The notes beneath the pieces are model-generated. The model saw only the letters and a list, made by a program, of their open reading frames with translations, was not told the origin of the DNA and made no database searches. The position numbers were made by a program, and so were the translations under genes. A DNA stretch of 64,000 nucleotides from Arthrobacter sp. zg-Y820 (GTDB lineage Bacteria; Actinomycetota; Actinomycetes; Actinomycetales; Micrococcaceae), in assembly GCF_030142155.1 (NCBI RefSeq), contig NZ_CP126247.1:3348001-3412000 (forward strand), given 5' to 3'. Below, one piece after another: positions 46,030 through 55,352 of the stretch (positions within the stretch are counted from its first letter, which is position 1; every line of letters begins with the position of its first letter).

Positions 46030-46871
46030 TGAAAGCCTCACCCGCCAGGCGCAGAATCGTCTGGACCGTCATCTCGGTCTTCGTCATCGTCTACGCCCTG
46101 TTTCCGGTGGCCTCGATTTTCGCCACGTCCTTCAAGATTCCCAGCGATCTGACCTCAGGCACCTTCCTCCCCAACACCTGGTCGTTCACGAACTACGAGC
46201 AGATCCTGGTCGGTGACGCGCAGACGCTGTTCCTCTCCGCACTGCGCAACTCGATCGGCATCTCGCTGATCGCCACCTTCATCGCGGTGGTCCTGGCAAC
46301 GCTGTGCGCCTACGGCATCGCCAGGCTGGATTTCCCGGGGAAGCGGCTGGTGCTGACCACGGCCCTCGGAGTTTCGATTTTCCCGGTGATTTCCATCGTG
46401 ACCCCGCTGTTCAACCTGTGGCGCAACATCGGCCTGTACGACACCTGGGCAGGCCTCATCATCCCCTACCTGTCGCTGACGCTGCCGATCTCGATCTGGA
46501 CCCTGGCCGCCTTCTTCCGGCAGATTCCGTGGGAGCTGGAACAGGCCGCACAGGTCGACGGCGCCACAACCTGGCAGGCGTTCCGGAAGGCCATCGTGCC
46601 GCTGGCCGCCCCTGGCGTGTTCACCACGGCGATCATTGCCTTCTTCATCGCCTGGAACGACTTCGTCTACGGCATCTCACTCACCTCCACCGACGCGGCC
46701 CGGCCGGTGCCGGCAGCCCTGGCGTTCTTCACCGGCGCCTCCCAGTTCGAAGAACCGACGGGCGCCATCTCGGCGGCCGCAATAATTGTCACCATTCCCG
46801 TTGTAGTGCTGGTGCTGGCGTTCCAGCGCCAGATCGTCTCGGGTCTAACCCAGGGCGCCGTCAAGGGCTAG
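46029..46871 (+). CDS. sugB: Sugar ABC transporter permease, SugB-like
   Basis: A 280-residue permease, six membrane helices, EAA loop '[23 protein letters not shown]'. '[14 protein letters not shown]' is typical of the second permease in CUT1 sugar importers. Its ATG shares the last base of the sugA stop codon (TAATG). Confidence 0.87.
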   Translation: MKASPARRRIVWTVISVFVIVYALFPVASIFATSFKIPSDLTSGTFLPNTWSFTNYEQILVGDAQTLFLSALRNSIGISLIATFIAVVLATLCAYGIARLDFPGKRLVLTTALGVSIFPVISIVTPLFNLWRNIGLYDTWAGLIIPYLSLTLPISIWTLAAFFRQIPWELEQAAQVDGATTWQAFRKAIVPLAAPGVFTTAIIAFFIAWNDFVYGISLTSTDAARPVPAALAFFTGASQFEEPTGAISAAAIIVTIPVVVLVLAFQRQIVSGLTQGAVKG

Positions 46872-46908
46872 TCCCCGCACGTCCGGTCGAAGAAAAGGAT
46901 TTGTTCTC

Positions 46909-48177
46909 ATGGCATCGATCACCCTCAAGAACCTCGTCAAGAAGTACGGAGACGGTTTTCCGGCCGTCAACGATGTCAGCCTGGACATTGCCGACGGCGA
47001 GTTCATCATCCTCGTGGGCCCGTCGGGCTGCGGAAAGTCCACCCTGCTGCGCATGATCGTGGGATTGGAGGACATCACTTCCGGTGACCTCCTGATCAAC
47101 GGTGAGCGCGTCAACGACAAGGCACCCCGCGACCGGAACCTGGCGATGGTGTTCCAGAACTACGCCCTGTATCCGCACCTGACCGTATTCGAGAACATTG
47201 CGTTCCCACTGCGCCTGAACAAGGGCAAGTACACCGACGAGCAGGTGCGCAAGCTCGTTACGGACGCCGCTTCCACCCTGGAACTGACCGATCACCTGGA
47301 CCGCAAGCCGGCCAACCTCTCGGGTGGCCAGCGCCAGCGGGTGGCCATGGGCCGGGCCATCGTGCGGCAGGCCGATGCCTTCCTCTTCGACGAACCGCTC
47401 TCCAACCTGGACGCCAAGCTGCGCGGCCAGATGCGTTCGGAGATCGCACAGATGCAGCGCCGGTTGGGCACCACCAGCGTTTACGTCACCCACGACCAGA
47501 CGGAGGCCATGACCCTCGGCGACCGGGTGGCGGTCCTGAAGAAGGGCATCCTGCAGCAGGTGGCCTCGCCCCGCGAACTCTATGAGCAGCCCATCAACCT
47601 CTTCGTGGCCGGCTTCATTGGCTCACCGTCCATGAATTTCCTGCCGGCAACGGTGGAGGGAAACGTCCTGCGGACGGCTGTCGGCGATCTGACGATTCCG
47701 CAGGACAAGGCGGACAAGGCAGCGGGGAAGAACATCGTTCTCGTGGGGCTGCGGCCGGAATTCTTCGAGGACGCCAAATTCGTCGATGAGGCCAAACGCC
47801 CGCACGGCTCCGTGTTCACCGCGCCGATCAGCCACACCGAATGGCTGGGCAACGAGCAGTACGGCTACATTCCCTTCCATCCGGACCCCGAGGTCAAGGA
47901 GCTGCTGGACAACCTGGCCCGCGACATGGACGCCGACGAACTGCGCCCGCAGATCGTGGTCACCCTGGACGCTGCGTCCCGGATCCGTGGCGGACGAGAC
48001 GCCGAGCTGTGGCTGGACACCCGCAAGGTGCACCTCTTCGATCCGGAGACCGGCGACAACCTCACCCGCGACGCGGCTGCGGGTGCCGAACTCACCGAGG
48101 AAGCCAACGCCGCCCGGGCCGAGGAAATCGCCGCAGCACATGAAAACGACACCGTTGGCAGCGGCGTCGAGCCCTAG
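46909..48177 (+). CDS. sugC: Sugar ABC transporter ATPase, SugC/MsmX-type
   Basis: ATPase of a CUT1 sugar importer, 422 residues. Walker [10 protein letters not shown], signature [16 protein letters not shown], Walker [15 protein letters not shown] and the D-loop and H-loop (VTHDQTEAM) are intact; the C-terminal ~170 residues are the regulatory TOBE-type domain. GGA lies ten bases before the ATG. The gene order lpqY-sugA-sugB-sugC matches the mycobacterial trehalose recycler, so trehalose is the likely substrate (inference). Confidence 0.9.
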   Translation: MASITLKNLVKKYGDGFPAVNDVSLDIADGEFIILVGPSGCGKSTLLRMIVGLEDITSGDLLINGERVNDKAPRDRNLAMVFQNYALYPHLTVFENIAFPLRLNKGKYTDEQVRKLVTDAASTLELTDHLDRKPANLSGGQRQRVAMGRAIVRQADAFLFDEPLSNLDAKLRGQMRSEIAQMQRRLGTTSVYVTHDQTEAMTLGDRVAVLKKGILQQVASPRELYEQPINLFVAGFIGSPSMNFLPATVEGNVLRTAVGDLTIPQDKADKAAGKNIVLVGLRPEFFEDAKFVDEAKRPHGSVFTAPISHTEWLGNEQYGYIPFHPDPEVKELLDNLARDMDADELRPQIVVTLDAASRIRGGRDAELWLDTRKVHLFDPETGDNLTRDAAAGAELTEEANAARAEEIAAAHENDTVGSGVEP

Positions 48178-48189
48178 GACCCGCGCCGC

Positions 48190-48225
48190 GGAAGCCCGGC
48201 CGTCGAACTGCCGGTCCGGGCTTCC
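48190..48225. terminator. Hairpin after the sugar-importer operon
   Basis: GGAAGCCCGG and its perfect complement around a 16-base loop. It starts 13 bases after the sugC stop. There is no T-run, so termination may rely on the stem alone. Confidence 0.5.
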
Positions 48226-48252
48226 AGGGATCCAGCCGGTATCGTTTGAGCA

Positions 48253-49233
48253 GTGCAGGGAACAACATCGGTCATCAAAGCAGTAGCCACCTGGCTGCTC
48301 GCGCTCATGCTCACCGTCGCCGCCGCGGTGGTGGTGATCTATTTCGTCAACACCAAAGCCTACGGACCCGAACACCAGGTCAACAGCTACTTCACCGCCC
48401 TGCAGGAGGGCGACGGCGAACGCGCCCTGGGCCTCCTCGCCGCCAGGGTGCCGGACGCGAACGCGGCACTGCTGGACGGCGACGCCCTGAAGGCCTCCAC
48501 CGCCGACCTTGAGGTGCTGGACATCGCCGAACCGCGGAACGCCGGAGAAGACCGGGTGGACCTTGAGGTTCGGTATTCCCTCGGCGGGGAAGAGGGCACG
48601 AGCACGTACCGCCTCGAGCGGACGGACCGGGCGTGGCTGTTCTTCGACCGCTGGTCTTTCGCCCCCGCGGCGCTGCCGACCTTGACGGTGACGGCAGCCA
48701 GCCAGCAGAGCGCTTCCGTGAACGGCGTGCAGATTGCCCTGCCGGAGGACACCACCACCTTCGCGGCGTTTTATCCCGCCCGGGTGGAGGTCTCATACAC
48801 CTCGAAGTACTTTGCCGCGCCGGCGGAATCCGGGCTCCTCGCCTCGCCGCGGGACACCTTGGACCTGGTGCTGACCACCGAGGCCACCCAAACCCTGAAA
48901 GACGAAGTCGATGCGGACGTCCGTGCCTTCCTGGCCGGCTGCACCGCTGCCCAGGACCGCCTCGCTCCCCCGGGCTGCCCATTCTTCCACTTCACTGACC
49001 GCGTGGAGCTGCCGATCGTCTGGAAGATCACCGAGTACCCCGAGGTGAAGATCCGTTCCGTCTCCGGCAACTGGGTGCTCTCCCCGCTCAGCGGCAAGGC
49101 CCGGCTCACCACCACGCAGACCGACCTGTTCAGCGGCGCCCAGAGTCCGCTCGAAGTGGAGAAGGACTTCAGCTTTGCCGCGAAGCTAGCGATCGGCAGC
49201 GACGAAGTTTCCGTCACGCCCCTCATCGACTGA
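48253..49233 (+). CDS. Membrane-anchored extracytoplasmic protein of unknown function
   Basis: A 326-residue protein with one N-terminal membrane helix ('TWLLALMLTVAAAVVVIYFV') and an extracytoplasmic beta-rich body that begins like a DUF4878/NTF2-like domain ('VNSYFTALQEGDGERALGLL'), repeated loosely further on. Not recognised beyond that. The GTG at 48253 lies seven bases after TATCGT, so translation is probably leaderless. It converges on the thioredoxin/NHL gene. Confidence 0.65.
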   Translation: MQGTTSVIKAVATWLLALMLTVAAAVVVIYFVNTKAYGPEHQVNSYFTALQEGDGERALGLLAARVPDANAALLDGDALKASTADLEVLDIAEPRNAGEDRVDLEVRYSLGGEEGTSTYRLERTDRAWLFFDRWSFAPAALPTLTVTAASQQSASVNGVQIALPEDTTTFAAFYPARVEVSYTSKYFAAPAESGLLASPRDTLDLVLTTEATQTLKDEVDADVRAFLAGCTAAQDRLAPPGCPFFHFTDRVELPIVWKITEYPEVKIRSVSGNWVLSPLSGKARLTTTQTDLFSGAQSPLEVEKDFSFAAKLAIGSDEVSVTPLID

Positions 49234-49265
49234 CGCCGCTCCCCTCCCCCGCGAGGTAACCGCGG

Positions 49266-51245
49266 CTAGTCCAGGCCGCGCAGGTCCAGTGTCAGCGCGG
49301 TGTCGCCGCCGGCGTCGATCGTCACCGGAATGCCCCAGTCCTGCTGGTACAGGTGGCAGGCAGCGTGGTCCGGGATCTCGCCGCCGGGTTCGCCGTCGCA
49401 GGCAGCCGCGCGGGCGGTGATGTGCAGGACGCCGCCGCCGACGGAGTCCGACAGCACCAGCTTCCGGGTCAGGCCGGTGGAGGTGCCGCCGCCGGAGACC
49501 AGCAGCTCCTCCGGGGAGGATGAGATCTTCAACTGGGTCGGGTCACCCCAGCGGTCGTCGAGCTTCTGCCCCTTGGGTGCGGCGAACCGCACGGACAGGC
49601 CCACCGGGCCCGCGGCCATCGGGCTGGCCGGGCGCTGCGTCTGCCGGGCGCCTTCATCCACCGACTGCGCCTCCTTGGGGATGGGCAGCCGGATCAGTTC
49701 GTGCTTGTTGGCCTCCACAACGATCAGCAGCGGCTCACCGGCGGTGGTGGTGTCGACCAGGACGTCGGAGGGCTCGGAGAGTCCGCGGGCCAGGGTGGAC
49801 ACCGTGTTGGTGACCGGATCGTAGCGGCGGACCGCCCCGTTGTACGTATCGGCGACCGCCACGGAGCCGTCCGGCAGCACCGCCACGCCCAGCGGGTGCT
49901 GCAGCCGCGCCTCGCCGGCCGCGCCGTCCCGGAAACCGAAGTCGAACAGCCCGGCGCCGACGGCGGTGTCCACCGACACCGCCGTTCCGCCGCCGTCCGC
50001 GGTGAAGGAGAGCCGGCGCAGTGCCGAGGTCTCCGAATCGGCTACCCAGATGCTGCCGGCGGCGTCCTCGGCCAGCCCGGAGGACTGCGCAAACCAGGCG
50101 CGGTCGCCGGGGCCGTCCAGCAGGCCTTCCAGCCCGGTGCCGGCCAGGATGTCCACCGCACCGGTGAGCGGGTCGAAGGTGAAGATCTGGTGGGTGCCGG
50201 CCATGGCCACCACGAGGCGTCCCAGGGTTCGGGACCAGGTGAGGTCCCACGGCGAGGAGAGCGAGACGTTCAGGGGATCGGCGCCGAGGCTGGCTTCCGT
50301 CAGGGAGGGCCCGAAGCCGCTGGCGTCCGCTGTGCGGGATTCCGAGGGGTGGTCCTCCCCCGGAACCCGCTTGGTCTGGTTTCCGGCGTCCAGGAGCCGC
50401 TGAACACCGTTTCCGGCCACCGTGGTCACGGTTCCGGAGGCCAGGGCCACTCCGCGCAGGCGGTGGTTGACGGTGTCCGCCACGACGACGTCGTACCCCG
50501 CCGCTTCGGCGACCGCGGAGGGAAGCACTGCCACGCCCTGCGGTTCGTTGAAGCGGGCGGTGCCGGCGCTGCCGTCCCGCCAGCCCTTGCTGCCCTCGCC
50601 GATGACGCGGCGCACAGTGGCGAGGTCGGCCTCGAGCTCCACCAGGCGGTGGTGCCCGGTATCGGCGACCAGGAAGGTGCCCTCGGGCAGCGCAACGGCC
50701 TTGCCCGGGAAACGCAGGTTGCCGGCGGTGGGCTCGGCCGGAACATACGGGCCGTCGCCGCGGTGCAGCGTGCCCTTGGCTTCGTGCTCGGCCACGAGTT
50801 CGCTGATCAGCGAGTCCAGGCCGGCGGCATGGCCTTCGCCGGAGAGGTTGGCCACGATGTAGCCCTCGGGGTCCAGGACCACCAGGGTCGGCCAAGCGCG
50901 GGCGGCGTAGGCCTGCCAGGTGGTCAGTTCCGGGTCATCCAGGACGGGATGGTGAATTTCGTAGCGTTCCACGGCCGCGGCCAGGGCCACGGGATCCGCC
51001 TCATGCTCAAACTTGGGCGAATGCACGCCCACCGTGACCAGCACGTCGGAGTATTTCTCTTCCAGCGGGCGCAGCTCATCCAGGACATGCAGGCAGTTGA
51101 TGCAGCAGAAGGTCCAGAAATCCAGGAGCACAATCTTGCCGCGCAGGTCTTCGAGGCCCAGCTGGCGGCCGCCGGTGTTGAGCCAGTTGCGGCCCTCCAG
51201 TTCGGAGGCCCGCACCCGGTACCCGGCGCGCACGGTTTCAGTCAT
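49266..51245 (-). CDS. Thioredoxin-like plus NHL-repeat protein (NHLRC2-like)
   Basis: A 659-residue protein. The N-terminal thioredoxin domain holds the redox pair in C-C-I-N-C near residues 47-51 ('FWTFCCINCLHVLDEL'), a TlpA/ResA-like active site. About residues 170-560 are NHL repeats of a six-bladed beta-propeller ('GVAVLPSAVA', 'GVAVLPDGSVAVADTYNGAVRRYDP'). The C-terminal ~100 residues resemble another beta domain. No signal peptide is visible, so location is uncertain. AAGGAG precedes the ATG, which shares one base with the CopD-CtaG stop; that coupling suggests a role in cytochrome oxidase or copper handling. Confidence 0.82.
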   Translation of the reverse strand: MTETVRAGYRVRASELEGRNWLNTGGRQLGLEDLRGKIVLLDFWTFCCINCLHVLDELRPLEEKYSDVLVTVGVHSPKFEHEADPVALAAAVERYEIHHPVLDDPELTTWQAYAARAWPTLVVLDPEGYIVANLSGEGHAAGLDSLISELVAEHEAKGTLHRGDGPYVPAEPTAGNLRFPGKAVALPEGTFLVADTGHHRLVELEADLATVRRVIGEGSKGWRDGSAGTARFNEPQGVAVLPSAVAEAAGYDVVVADTVNHRLRGVALASGTVTTVAGNGVQRLLDAGNQTKRVPGEDHPSESRTADASGFGPSLTEASLGADPLNVSLSSPWDLTWSRTLGRLVVAMAGTHQIFTFDPLTGAVDILAGTGLEGLLDGPGDRAWFAQSSGLAEDAAGSIWVADSETSALRRLSFTADGGGTAVSVDTAVGAGLFDFGFRDGAAGEARLQHPLGVAVLPDGSVAVADTYNGAVRRYDPVTNTVSTLARGLSEPSDVLVDTTTAGEPLLIVVEANKHELIRLPIPKEAQSVDEGARQTQRPASPMAAGPVGLSVRFAAPKGQKLDDRWGDPTQLKISSSPEELLVSGGGTSTGLTRKLVLSDSVGGGVLHITARAAACDGEPGGEIPDHAACHLYQQDWGIPVTIDAGGDTALTLDLRGLD

Positions 51246-53398
51246 TAACGATCTCCTTCAGGGCTGCTGGCATCCCGCTTGGCCAGATTGGCGAACATGT
51301 TGTTGTAAGCGGCCAGCTCGGCCTCATTATTCCGCTCGGCGGCCCGGTCCTTGCGCCGTGTTTCGCGGGCGTCGGTCCGTGACCACTGCAGCGCCACGCC
51401 AATGGCCACCATTACGGTGGGAATTTCGCCGACCCCCCACATGATGGATCCGCCCAGCTGCTGGTCGGCGAGGGCGGAGAGCCCCCACTCCCGGCCCATG
51501 TTTCCGAAGTAGGACGCCTGGATCAGCGAGGTGCCGCCCATCACTGCCACCCCGAAGAATGCGTGGAACGCCATGGTGGCGAGCAGGATCACCAGGCGCA
51601 GCGGATACGGTGCCCGGTACGGCAGCGGGTCGATGCCGATCATCGTCAGGACGAAGATGTAGCCGGTCAGCAGGAAGTGCACGATCATCAGCTCGTGGCC
51701 CACGTGCTGGCGCAGGGCAAAGCCGAACAGTTCCGAGTAGTAGAACACCACGATGGATCCGGCGAAGTTGACCGCGGCGAAGATCGGGTGGGTGACCAGC
51801 TTCGAGAACCACGAGTGCACGCCCACCAGGATCCATTCCCGGATGCCGCGGGTGCCGTCGCCGCGCGGCGTCAGGGCCTTCAGCGCCAGCGTCACCGGTG
51901 CGCCGAGGACCAGGAACAGGGGAACCACCATGGTCAGGGTCATGTGGCCGAGCATGTGGGTGCTGAAGAGGACCATGCCGTACACCGCAGGTGCGCCCGA
52001 GGTGACGTAGGTCAGCAGGGCCAGTCCCGCCAGCCAGCACAGGGTCCGGACCAGTGACCATTTGTCTCCGCGGCGGCGGACCTTGACCACGCCGCGGAGG
52101 TAGGTGATGGCGAGGACGGCCACGATGGCCACCCAGAGCCAGTCGAACCGCCATTCGGTGAGGTAGCGCTCGAGGGTCAGCTCCGGCGGCAGGTCGTAGC
52201 CCGTCAGGATGCGCGCGGGCGAGGCGTCGGGCGGCAGCTCCTCGGGCCGGGGGGTGGCGGTGCGGCCCAGCGCCACGGCCACGCCGGAGACGGCGCCCAT
52301 GATCAGCAGTTCGACGGCGATGAGCTGCCAGAGGATGCGGTTGGCGCTCTTCTGCCGGGGACCGCCCTGCTCGCTGGAGCCGGCCGCCGAGCCCGGCACC
52401 TTGGCCGGCAGCTGCGGAATGATCCAGCGGCGGTGCAGGAAACCGATGACGCCGAGGAGCAGGGTCGCGGACGCCTTGAAGATCACCAGCGTGCCCCAGT
52501 CGGAGTTCAGCTGGGCGAAGGAGGTGATCCGCAGGGAAGCGTTGACGACGCCGGACAGGAACACCAGTGCGAAGGCGAAGCCGGCCAGTGCGGAATAGCG
52601 CCGCAGCACCAGGCCCGTGATGGGGCCCAGCTGGCGGGACACCACGGCCAGGACGATGAGTCCGCCGATCCACAGGCAGACGCCCGCCAGGTGCAGGCCG
52701 ATCGAGTTGACGGCGGCACTGTGGTCGTCGCCGCCGGCGGAGTGGCCCACCAGGGCGATGGGGACAATGGCTCCGGCGGCCAGCACAGTGGTCGCGGCCA
52801 GGGTGTTCAGGGAGCGGATTCCGAAGGCCAGGGTGGTCACCACTGCGGCGATGATGCTCACGGCCAGCCAGGCGCGTCCGGCGGAGAAATCGGTGACGAA
52901 GGCGCCCAGCCCCTGCGTGTAGCTCGGATCGGCGCTCAGCGGCAGCCCGGACACATCCGAGTAGGTGAAGAGCAGCACGGCGACGGCGGACAGGGTCCAG
53001 ACCGCTGATGCCGCGCCGGCGAGGGCAAGGGCCCGGGAGAAGGCCGGATGTTCGGGTTCACCGGCCTCGACCCTGCGGCCCCGCTTCAGCTTCAGGGATT
53101 TGGGGAGGATGGCCACCGAGAAGACGAGGGACCCGATTACCGCGGCCATGGCTCCGTTGTGGAGGGCCTTTGCAACGGGCAGCGCCCACCGGGTAAGGGC
53201 GCCGGGGTCGGAAAGCTGCTGGGCGGCGGCGGCACCGGAGAAGATCAGGGCTCCGGTGAGGGCCGTGAGCATGACGGCGACGGCGGCGATCAGCCAGCCG
53301 TTCCGGAGGGCCGGGTCAGCCGGTGATCCGCCGGGGACGGGGCGGGAGTCGCTTCCCGTCCGGCCGGCGTCGGTAGCGGTGTTGGCAGTTTTAGGCAC
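51245..53398 (-). CDS. CopD-CtaG fusion: copper resistance and cytochrome c oxidase assembly
   Basis: A 717-residue membrane protein. About residues 30-400 match the CopD copper-import/resistance family ('LVGHSAGGDDHSAAVNSIGLHLAGVCLWIGGL' with the His residues near the membrane face). About residues 410-650 match the CtaG (caa3_CtaG) assembly family ('FSTHMLGHMTLTMVVPLFLVLGAPVTLAL', 'VHFLLTGYIFVLTMIGIDPLPYRAPYPLRL'). Copper delivery to the CuB site of cytochrome oxidase is the expected role. GTG at 53398; a dyad TCTACC/GGTAGA lies 12 bp upstream and could be a copper-responsive operator. Confidence 0.88.
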   Translation of the reverse strand: MPKTANTATDAGRTGSDSRPVPGGSPADPALRNGWLIAAVAVMLTALTGALIFSGAAAAQQLSDPGALTRWALPVAKALHNGAMAAVIGSLVFSVAILPKSLKLKRGRRVEAGEPEHPAFSRALALAGAASAVWTLSAVAVLLFTYSDVSGLPLSADPSYTQGLGAFVTDFSAGRAWLAVSIIAAVVTTLAFGIRSLNTLAATTVLAAGAIVPIALVGHSAGGDDHSAAVNSIGLHLAGVCLWIGGLIVLAVVSRQLGPITGLVLRRYSALAGFAFALVFLSGVVNASLRITSFAQLNSDWGTLVIFKASATLLLGVIGFLHRRWIIPQLPAKVPGSAAGSSEQGGPRQKSANRILWQLIAVELLIMGAVSGVAVALGRTATPRPEELPPDASPARILTGYDLPPELTLERYLTEWRFDWLWVAIVAVLAITYLRGVVKVRRRGDKWSLVRTLCWLAGLALLTYVTSGAPAVYGMVLFSTHMLGHMTLTMVVPLFLVLGAPVTLALKALTPRGDGTRGIREWILVGVHSWFSKLVTHPIFAAVNFAGSIVVFYYSELFGFALRQHVGHELMIVHFLLTGYIFVLTMIGIDPLPYRAPYPLRLVILLATMAFHAFFGVAVMGGTSLIQASYFGNMGREWGLSALADQQLGGSIMWGVGEIPTVMVAIGVALQWSRTDARETRRKDRAAERNNEAELAAYNNMFANLAKRDASSPEGDR

Positions 53399-53409
53399 GG
53401 TACCTATTC

Positions 53410-53424
53410 TCTACCCACGGTAGA
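53410..53424. promoter_or_regulatory. Candidate CsoR-like dyad upstream of the CopD-CtaG gene
   Basis: TCTACC-CAC-GGTAGA, a six-base dyad with a three-base centre. CsoR operators contain TACCC...GGGTA with longer spacing, so the match is loose. No csoR gene is seen in the window. Confidence 0.3.
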
Positions 53425-53442
53425 AATTTGGGCTAATTGCAC

Positions 53443-53470
53443 AAAAAAGACCGGCGCCTTTCGGCGCCGG
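53443..53470 (-). terminator. Terminator of hup
   Basis: Minus strand CCGGCGCC-GAAA-GGCGCCGG followed by TC and six T. It lies 22 bases after the hup stop and is a strong intrinsic terminator. Confidence 0.88.
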
Positions 53471-53491
53471 CCCTTGCCTCGTTCGAGGAGA

Positions 53492-53779
53492 TTACTTCTT
53501 GGTGGAGACGGCAGCCTTCAGCTTGGAGCCCGCGGTCAGCTTGACGCTGTGGCCTGCGGGGATCTGAATGGTTTCGCCGGTCTGCGGGTTGCGGCCGGTG
53601 CGGGCGGCACGGTCGGTGCGCTCAACGGCAAGCCAGCCCGGGATGGTGATCTTTTCACCGTTGGCAACAGAGGTTGCGAAGATGTCGAAGACAGCGTCAA
53701 GAACGCCGTTCACTGCGGTCTGGCTGTTGCCGGACTTCTCTGCGACTGCTGCAACAAGCTCACTGCGGTTCATAGCCAA
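53492..53779 (-). CDS. hup: HU-family DNA-binding protein
   Basis: Nucleoid protein of 95 residues. 'RSELVAAVAEKSG', 'VLDAVFDIFATSVANGEKITIPGWLAVERTDRAARTGRNPQTGETIQIPA' and the basic end 'SKLKAAVSTKK' are the HU pattern; the beta-arm carries RNPQTG with the intercalating Pro. It lacks the long Lys/Ala-rich tail found in mycobacterial HU. The start is the TTG at 53779, with AGGAGG seven bases upstream; the next in-frame ATG would have a 13-base gap. Confidence 0.93.
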   Translation of the reverse strand: MAMNRSELVAAVAEKSGNSQTAVNGVLDAVFDIFATSVANGEKITIPGWLAVERTDRAARTGRNPQTGETIQIPAGHSVKLTAGSKLKAAVSTKK

Positions 53780-54191
53780 TTTATGTCCTCCTGGACTAGG
53801 GGTTAGCTCGAGCGGATCACGGATGCGAAACCGCCACTGTTGGAAAACTTACCAGCCCGACACCGAAAATCAGGCAAAATCCGCTGTTTTTAGCGGTTTT
53901 TTCCGCTCTCAGCCCAGAAAACGGTGCCATTTCCGCCTTCGGACCTCTTAGGCTTAATCCCCGCAACGGCGCGGATTCCCGCCCGCGCATCCTCCCCGCC
54001 GGATCCCCCGCCGCCGCACCCCGGACCGCCGCCGTCGTCGGAGCCGCACCGGTTCCCAACCCGTGGTGCCTCCCGGGGCAAACGGGGTCCCGGGAGGCAA
54101 CAGGTGCCCCAGAGAGTGGGAACCGGTGTCCGCCGTCCCCGGACCCGGCAGCCAGCGGAGCCGCGTCCCGAACAGGCGGTTGCCGGACAGC
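53780..54191. other. Noncoding region between hup and the rpsN terminator
   Basis: About 410 bp with no coding frame of usual codon bias. It holds a nested palindrome at 54048-54127 and, near hup, A/T-rich runs including AGCGGAAAAAACCGCT. A clear hup promoter could not be fixed. Otherwise nothing recognised. Confidence 0.5.
54048..54127. repeat. Nested double inverted repeat, 80 bp
   Basis: The outer arms ACCGGTTCCCA (54048-54058) and TGGGAACCGGT (54117-54127) and the inner arms TGCCTCCCGGG (54067-54077) and CCCGGGAGGCA (54089-54099) are both perfect 11-bp repeats. It would fold into a long hairpin or cruciform. It overlaps no gene and precedes the rpsN terminator on the far side. Confidence 0.75.
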
Positions 54192-54226
54192 AAAAAGGGC
54201 GGCAACCCGAAGGTTGCCGCCCTTTT
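54192..54226. terminator. Bidirectional terminator after rpsN
   Basis: AAAAGGGCGGCAACC and its exact complement around a CGAA loop, with T-runs on both strands. It ends the rpmB-rpmG-rpsN operon on the minus strand. Confidence 0.88.
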
Positions 54227-54247
54227 AACAGCTCAGTTAAGCGATGC

Positions 54248-54553
54248 TTACCAGCTGGACTTCTTGACGCCCGGCAGTTCGCCTGCGTGGGCCATGTTGC
54301 GGAAACGGACGCGCGAGATACCGAACTTCTGGAGGGTACCGCGGGGGCGGCCGTCGATCTGGTCGCGGTTGCGAAGGCGGACCGGCGAGGCGTTGCGCGG
54401 AAGCTTCTGCAGGCCGAGGCGTGCAGCTTCGCGGGCTTCGTCGGTGGCGTTCGGATCCACCAGGGTCTTCTTCAGTTCGAGGCGCTTTGCAGCGTAGCGC
54501 TCAACAATGACCTTACGCTGCTCATTGCGGGCAATCTTTGACTTCTTTGCCAT
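54248..54553 (-). CDS. rpsN: 30S ribosomal protein S14, zinc-independent type
   Basis: A 101-residue S14 of the longer, cysteine-free form. It lacks the CX2C...CX2C zinc knuckle of the short (61-residue) S14, and '[23 protein letters not shown]' and '[29 protein letters not shown]' are diagnostic. Such copies replace zinc-binding S14 when zinc is scarce in other actinobacteria. Last gene of the L28-L33-S14 operon. Confidence 0.95.
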   Translation of the reverse strand: MAKKSKIARNEQRKVIVERYAAKRLELKKTLVDPNATDEAREAARLGLQKLPRNASPVRLRNRDQIDGRPRGTLQKFGISRVRFRNMAHAGELPGVKKSSW

Positions 54554-54555
54554 GT

Positions 54556-54723
54556 TTAGCGCTCCTCACGGAATTCGACGTGCTGGCGGATCTTCGGGTC
54601 GTACTTCTTCAGAACCATGCGGTCCGGGTCGTTACGACGGTTCTTGCGGGTCACATACGTGTACCCGGTGCCGGCGGTCGACTTCAGCTTGATGATCGGA
54701 CGTACGTCCTTGTCCTTAGCCAC
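54556..54723 (-). CDS. rpmG: 50S ribosomal protein L33, zinc-independent type
   Basis: A 55-residue basic protein: [19 protein letters not shown]...[23 protein letters not shown]...[12 protein letters not shown], the L33 fold without the CXXC pairs of the zinc-binding paralogue. The GTG shares one base with the rpmB stop (TAGTG), so it is translated by coupling. Too short to stand out as an ORF but clearly L33. Confidence 0.95.
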   Translation of the reverse strand: MAKDKDVRPIIKLKSTAGTGYTYVTRKNRRNDPDRMVLKKYDPKIRQHVEFREER

Positions 54724-54959
54724 TAGAGCTTCACACCCTTCGAGATAAGGTCAGTGATGACGGCGTCGATACCGCGCACGTCGATCGTCTTGATCCCGCG
54801 GGCCGAAACCTGCAGCGTCACGTTGCGGCGCAGGGACGGAACCCAGTAGCGCTTCTTCTGAATATTCGGGTCGAACCGGCGCTTGTTGCGGCGGTGCGAG
54901 TGCGAAATGCTGTGACCAAAGCCGGGAATGGCTCCGGTTACCTGGCAGTATGCTGCCAT
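54723..54959 (-). CDS. rpmB: 50S ribosomal protein L28, zinc-independent type
   Basis: A 78-residue L28 with a single Cys at residue 5 where zinc-binding forms have CXXC pairs. '[51 protein letters not shown]' is the family pattern. First gene of the operon with rpmG and rpsN. GGAGGAGAG lies just before the ATG. Confidence 0.95.
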   Translation of the reverse strand: MAAYCQVTGAIPGFGHSISHSHRRNKRRFDPNIQKKRYWVPSLRRNVTLQVSARGIKTIDVRGIDAVITDLISKGVKL

Positions 54960-55352
54960 GATCTCTCTCCTCCAGTTGTAGTAAATATGACGGTCCTCAA
55001 AAAACAGACACAGGGCGTTTGCCTAAGCACCTGCCATAAAGAGCGTCCCGCCACCAGTTTTGACACCGTTATTACTGCGACTTTCCGGAGGTGAACCTGG
55101 CGGGGTGAGATCCAGCCGAAGTGCCTCGCCGCGGGGAAGACGGTGAAGTTCAGGAAGCCAAGCAGTATCTGCCGGGACAGCCTTCAATTCTAGGTTTATA
55201 CGGGTGGCCGCGCAAATGTCCGTCCGACCGCATGGAAGCGGGACCGGTGGACACAGGCGCAACTTAACGCCTCTCTATCCTAGGGGCAACCCGGCTTTCA
55301 TTCAAACCAGCGGGACACCCTATCCGGTTAACGTGCCTGAGCTCACTGGCGG
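54960..55352. other. Leader and promoter region of the L28-L33-S14 operon
   Basis: About 390 bp with no convincing gene. A minus-strand promoter candidate at 55187-55215 would give a leader of about 220 bases. At 55061-55074 lies the imperfect dyad TGACACCGTTATTA, a loose match to the Zur box consensus of actinobacteria. No tRNA or known riboswitch found. Confidence 0.45.
55187..55215 (-). promoter_or_regulatory. Putative promoter of rpmB-rpmG-rpsN
   Basis: Minus strand TTGCGC, 17 bases, TAGAAT. The -10 is five of six. It would start a long leader before rpmB. Confidence 0.4.

Noticed and set aside
49701..51248. Open frame opposite the thioredoxin/NHL gene
   Set aside because: Shadow of the NHL protein; no domain and poor composition.
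55023..55262. 79-codon minus-strand ORF upstream of rpmB
   Set aside because: Codon third positions are not GC-rich, there is no ribosome site, and it overlaps the promoter and leader of the ribosomal-protein operon.
54960..55352. A possible cobalamin or other riboswitch upstream of rpmB
   Set aside because: No B12-box or other conserved aptamer core could be found; only a long leader is supported.
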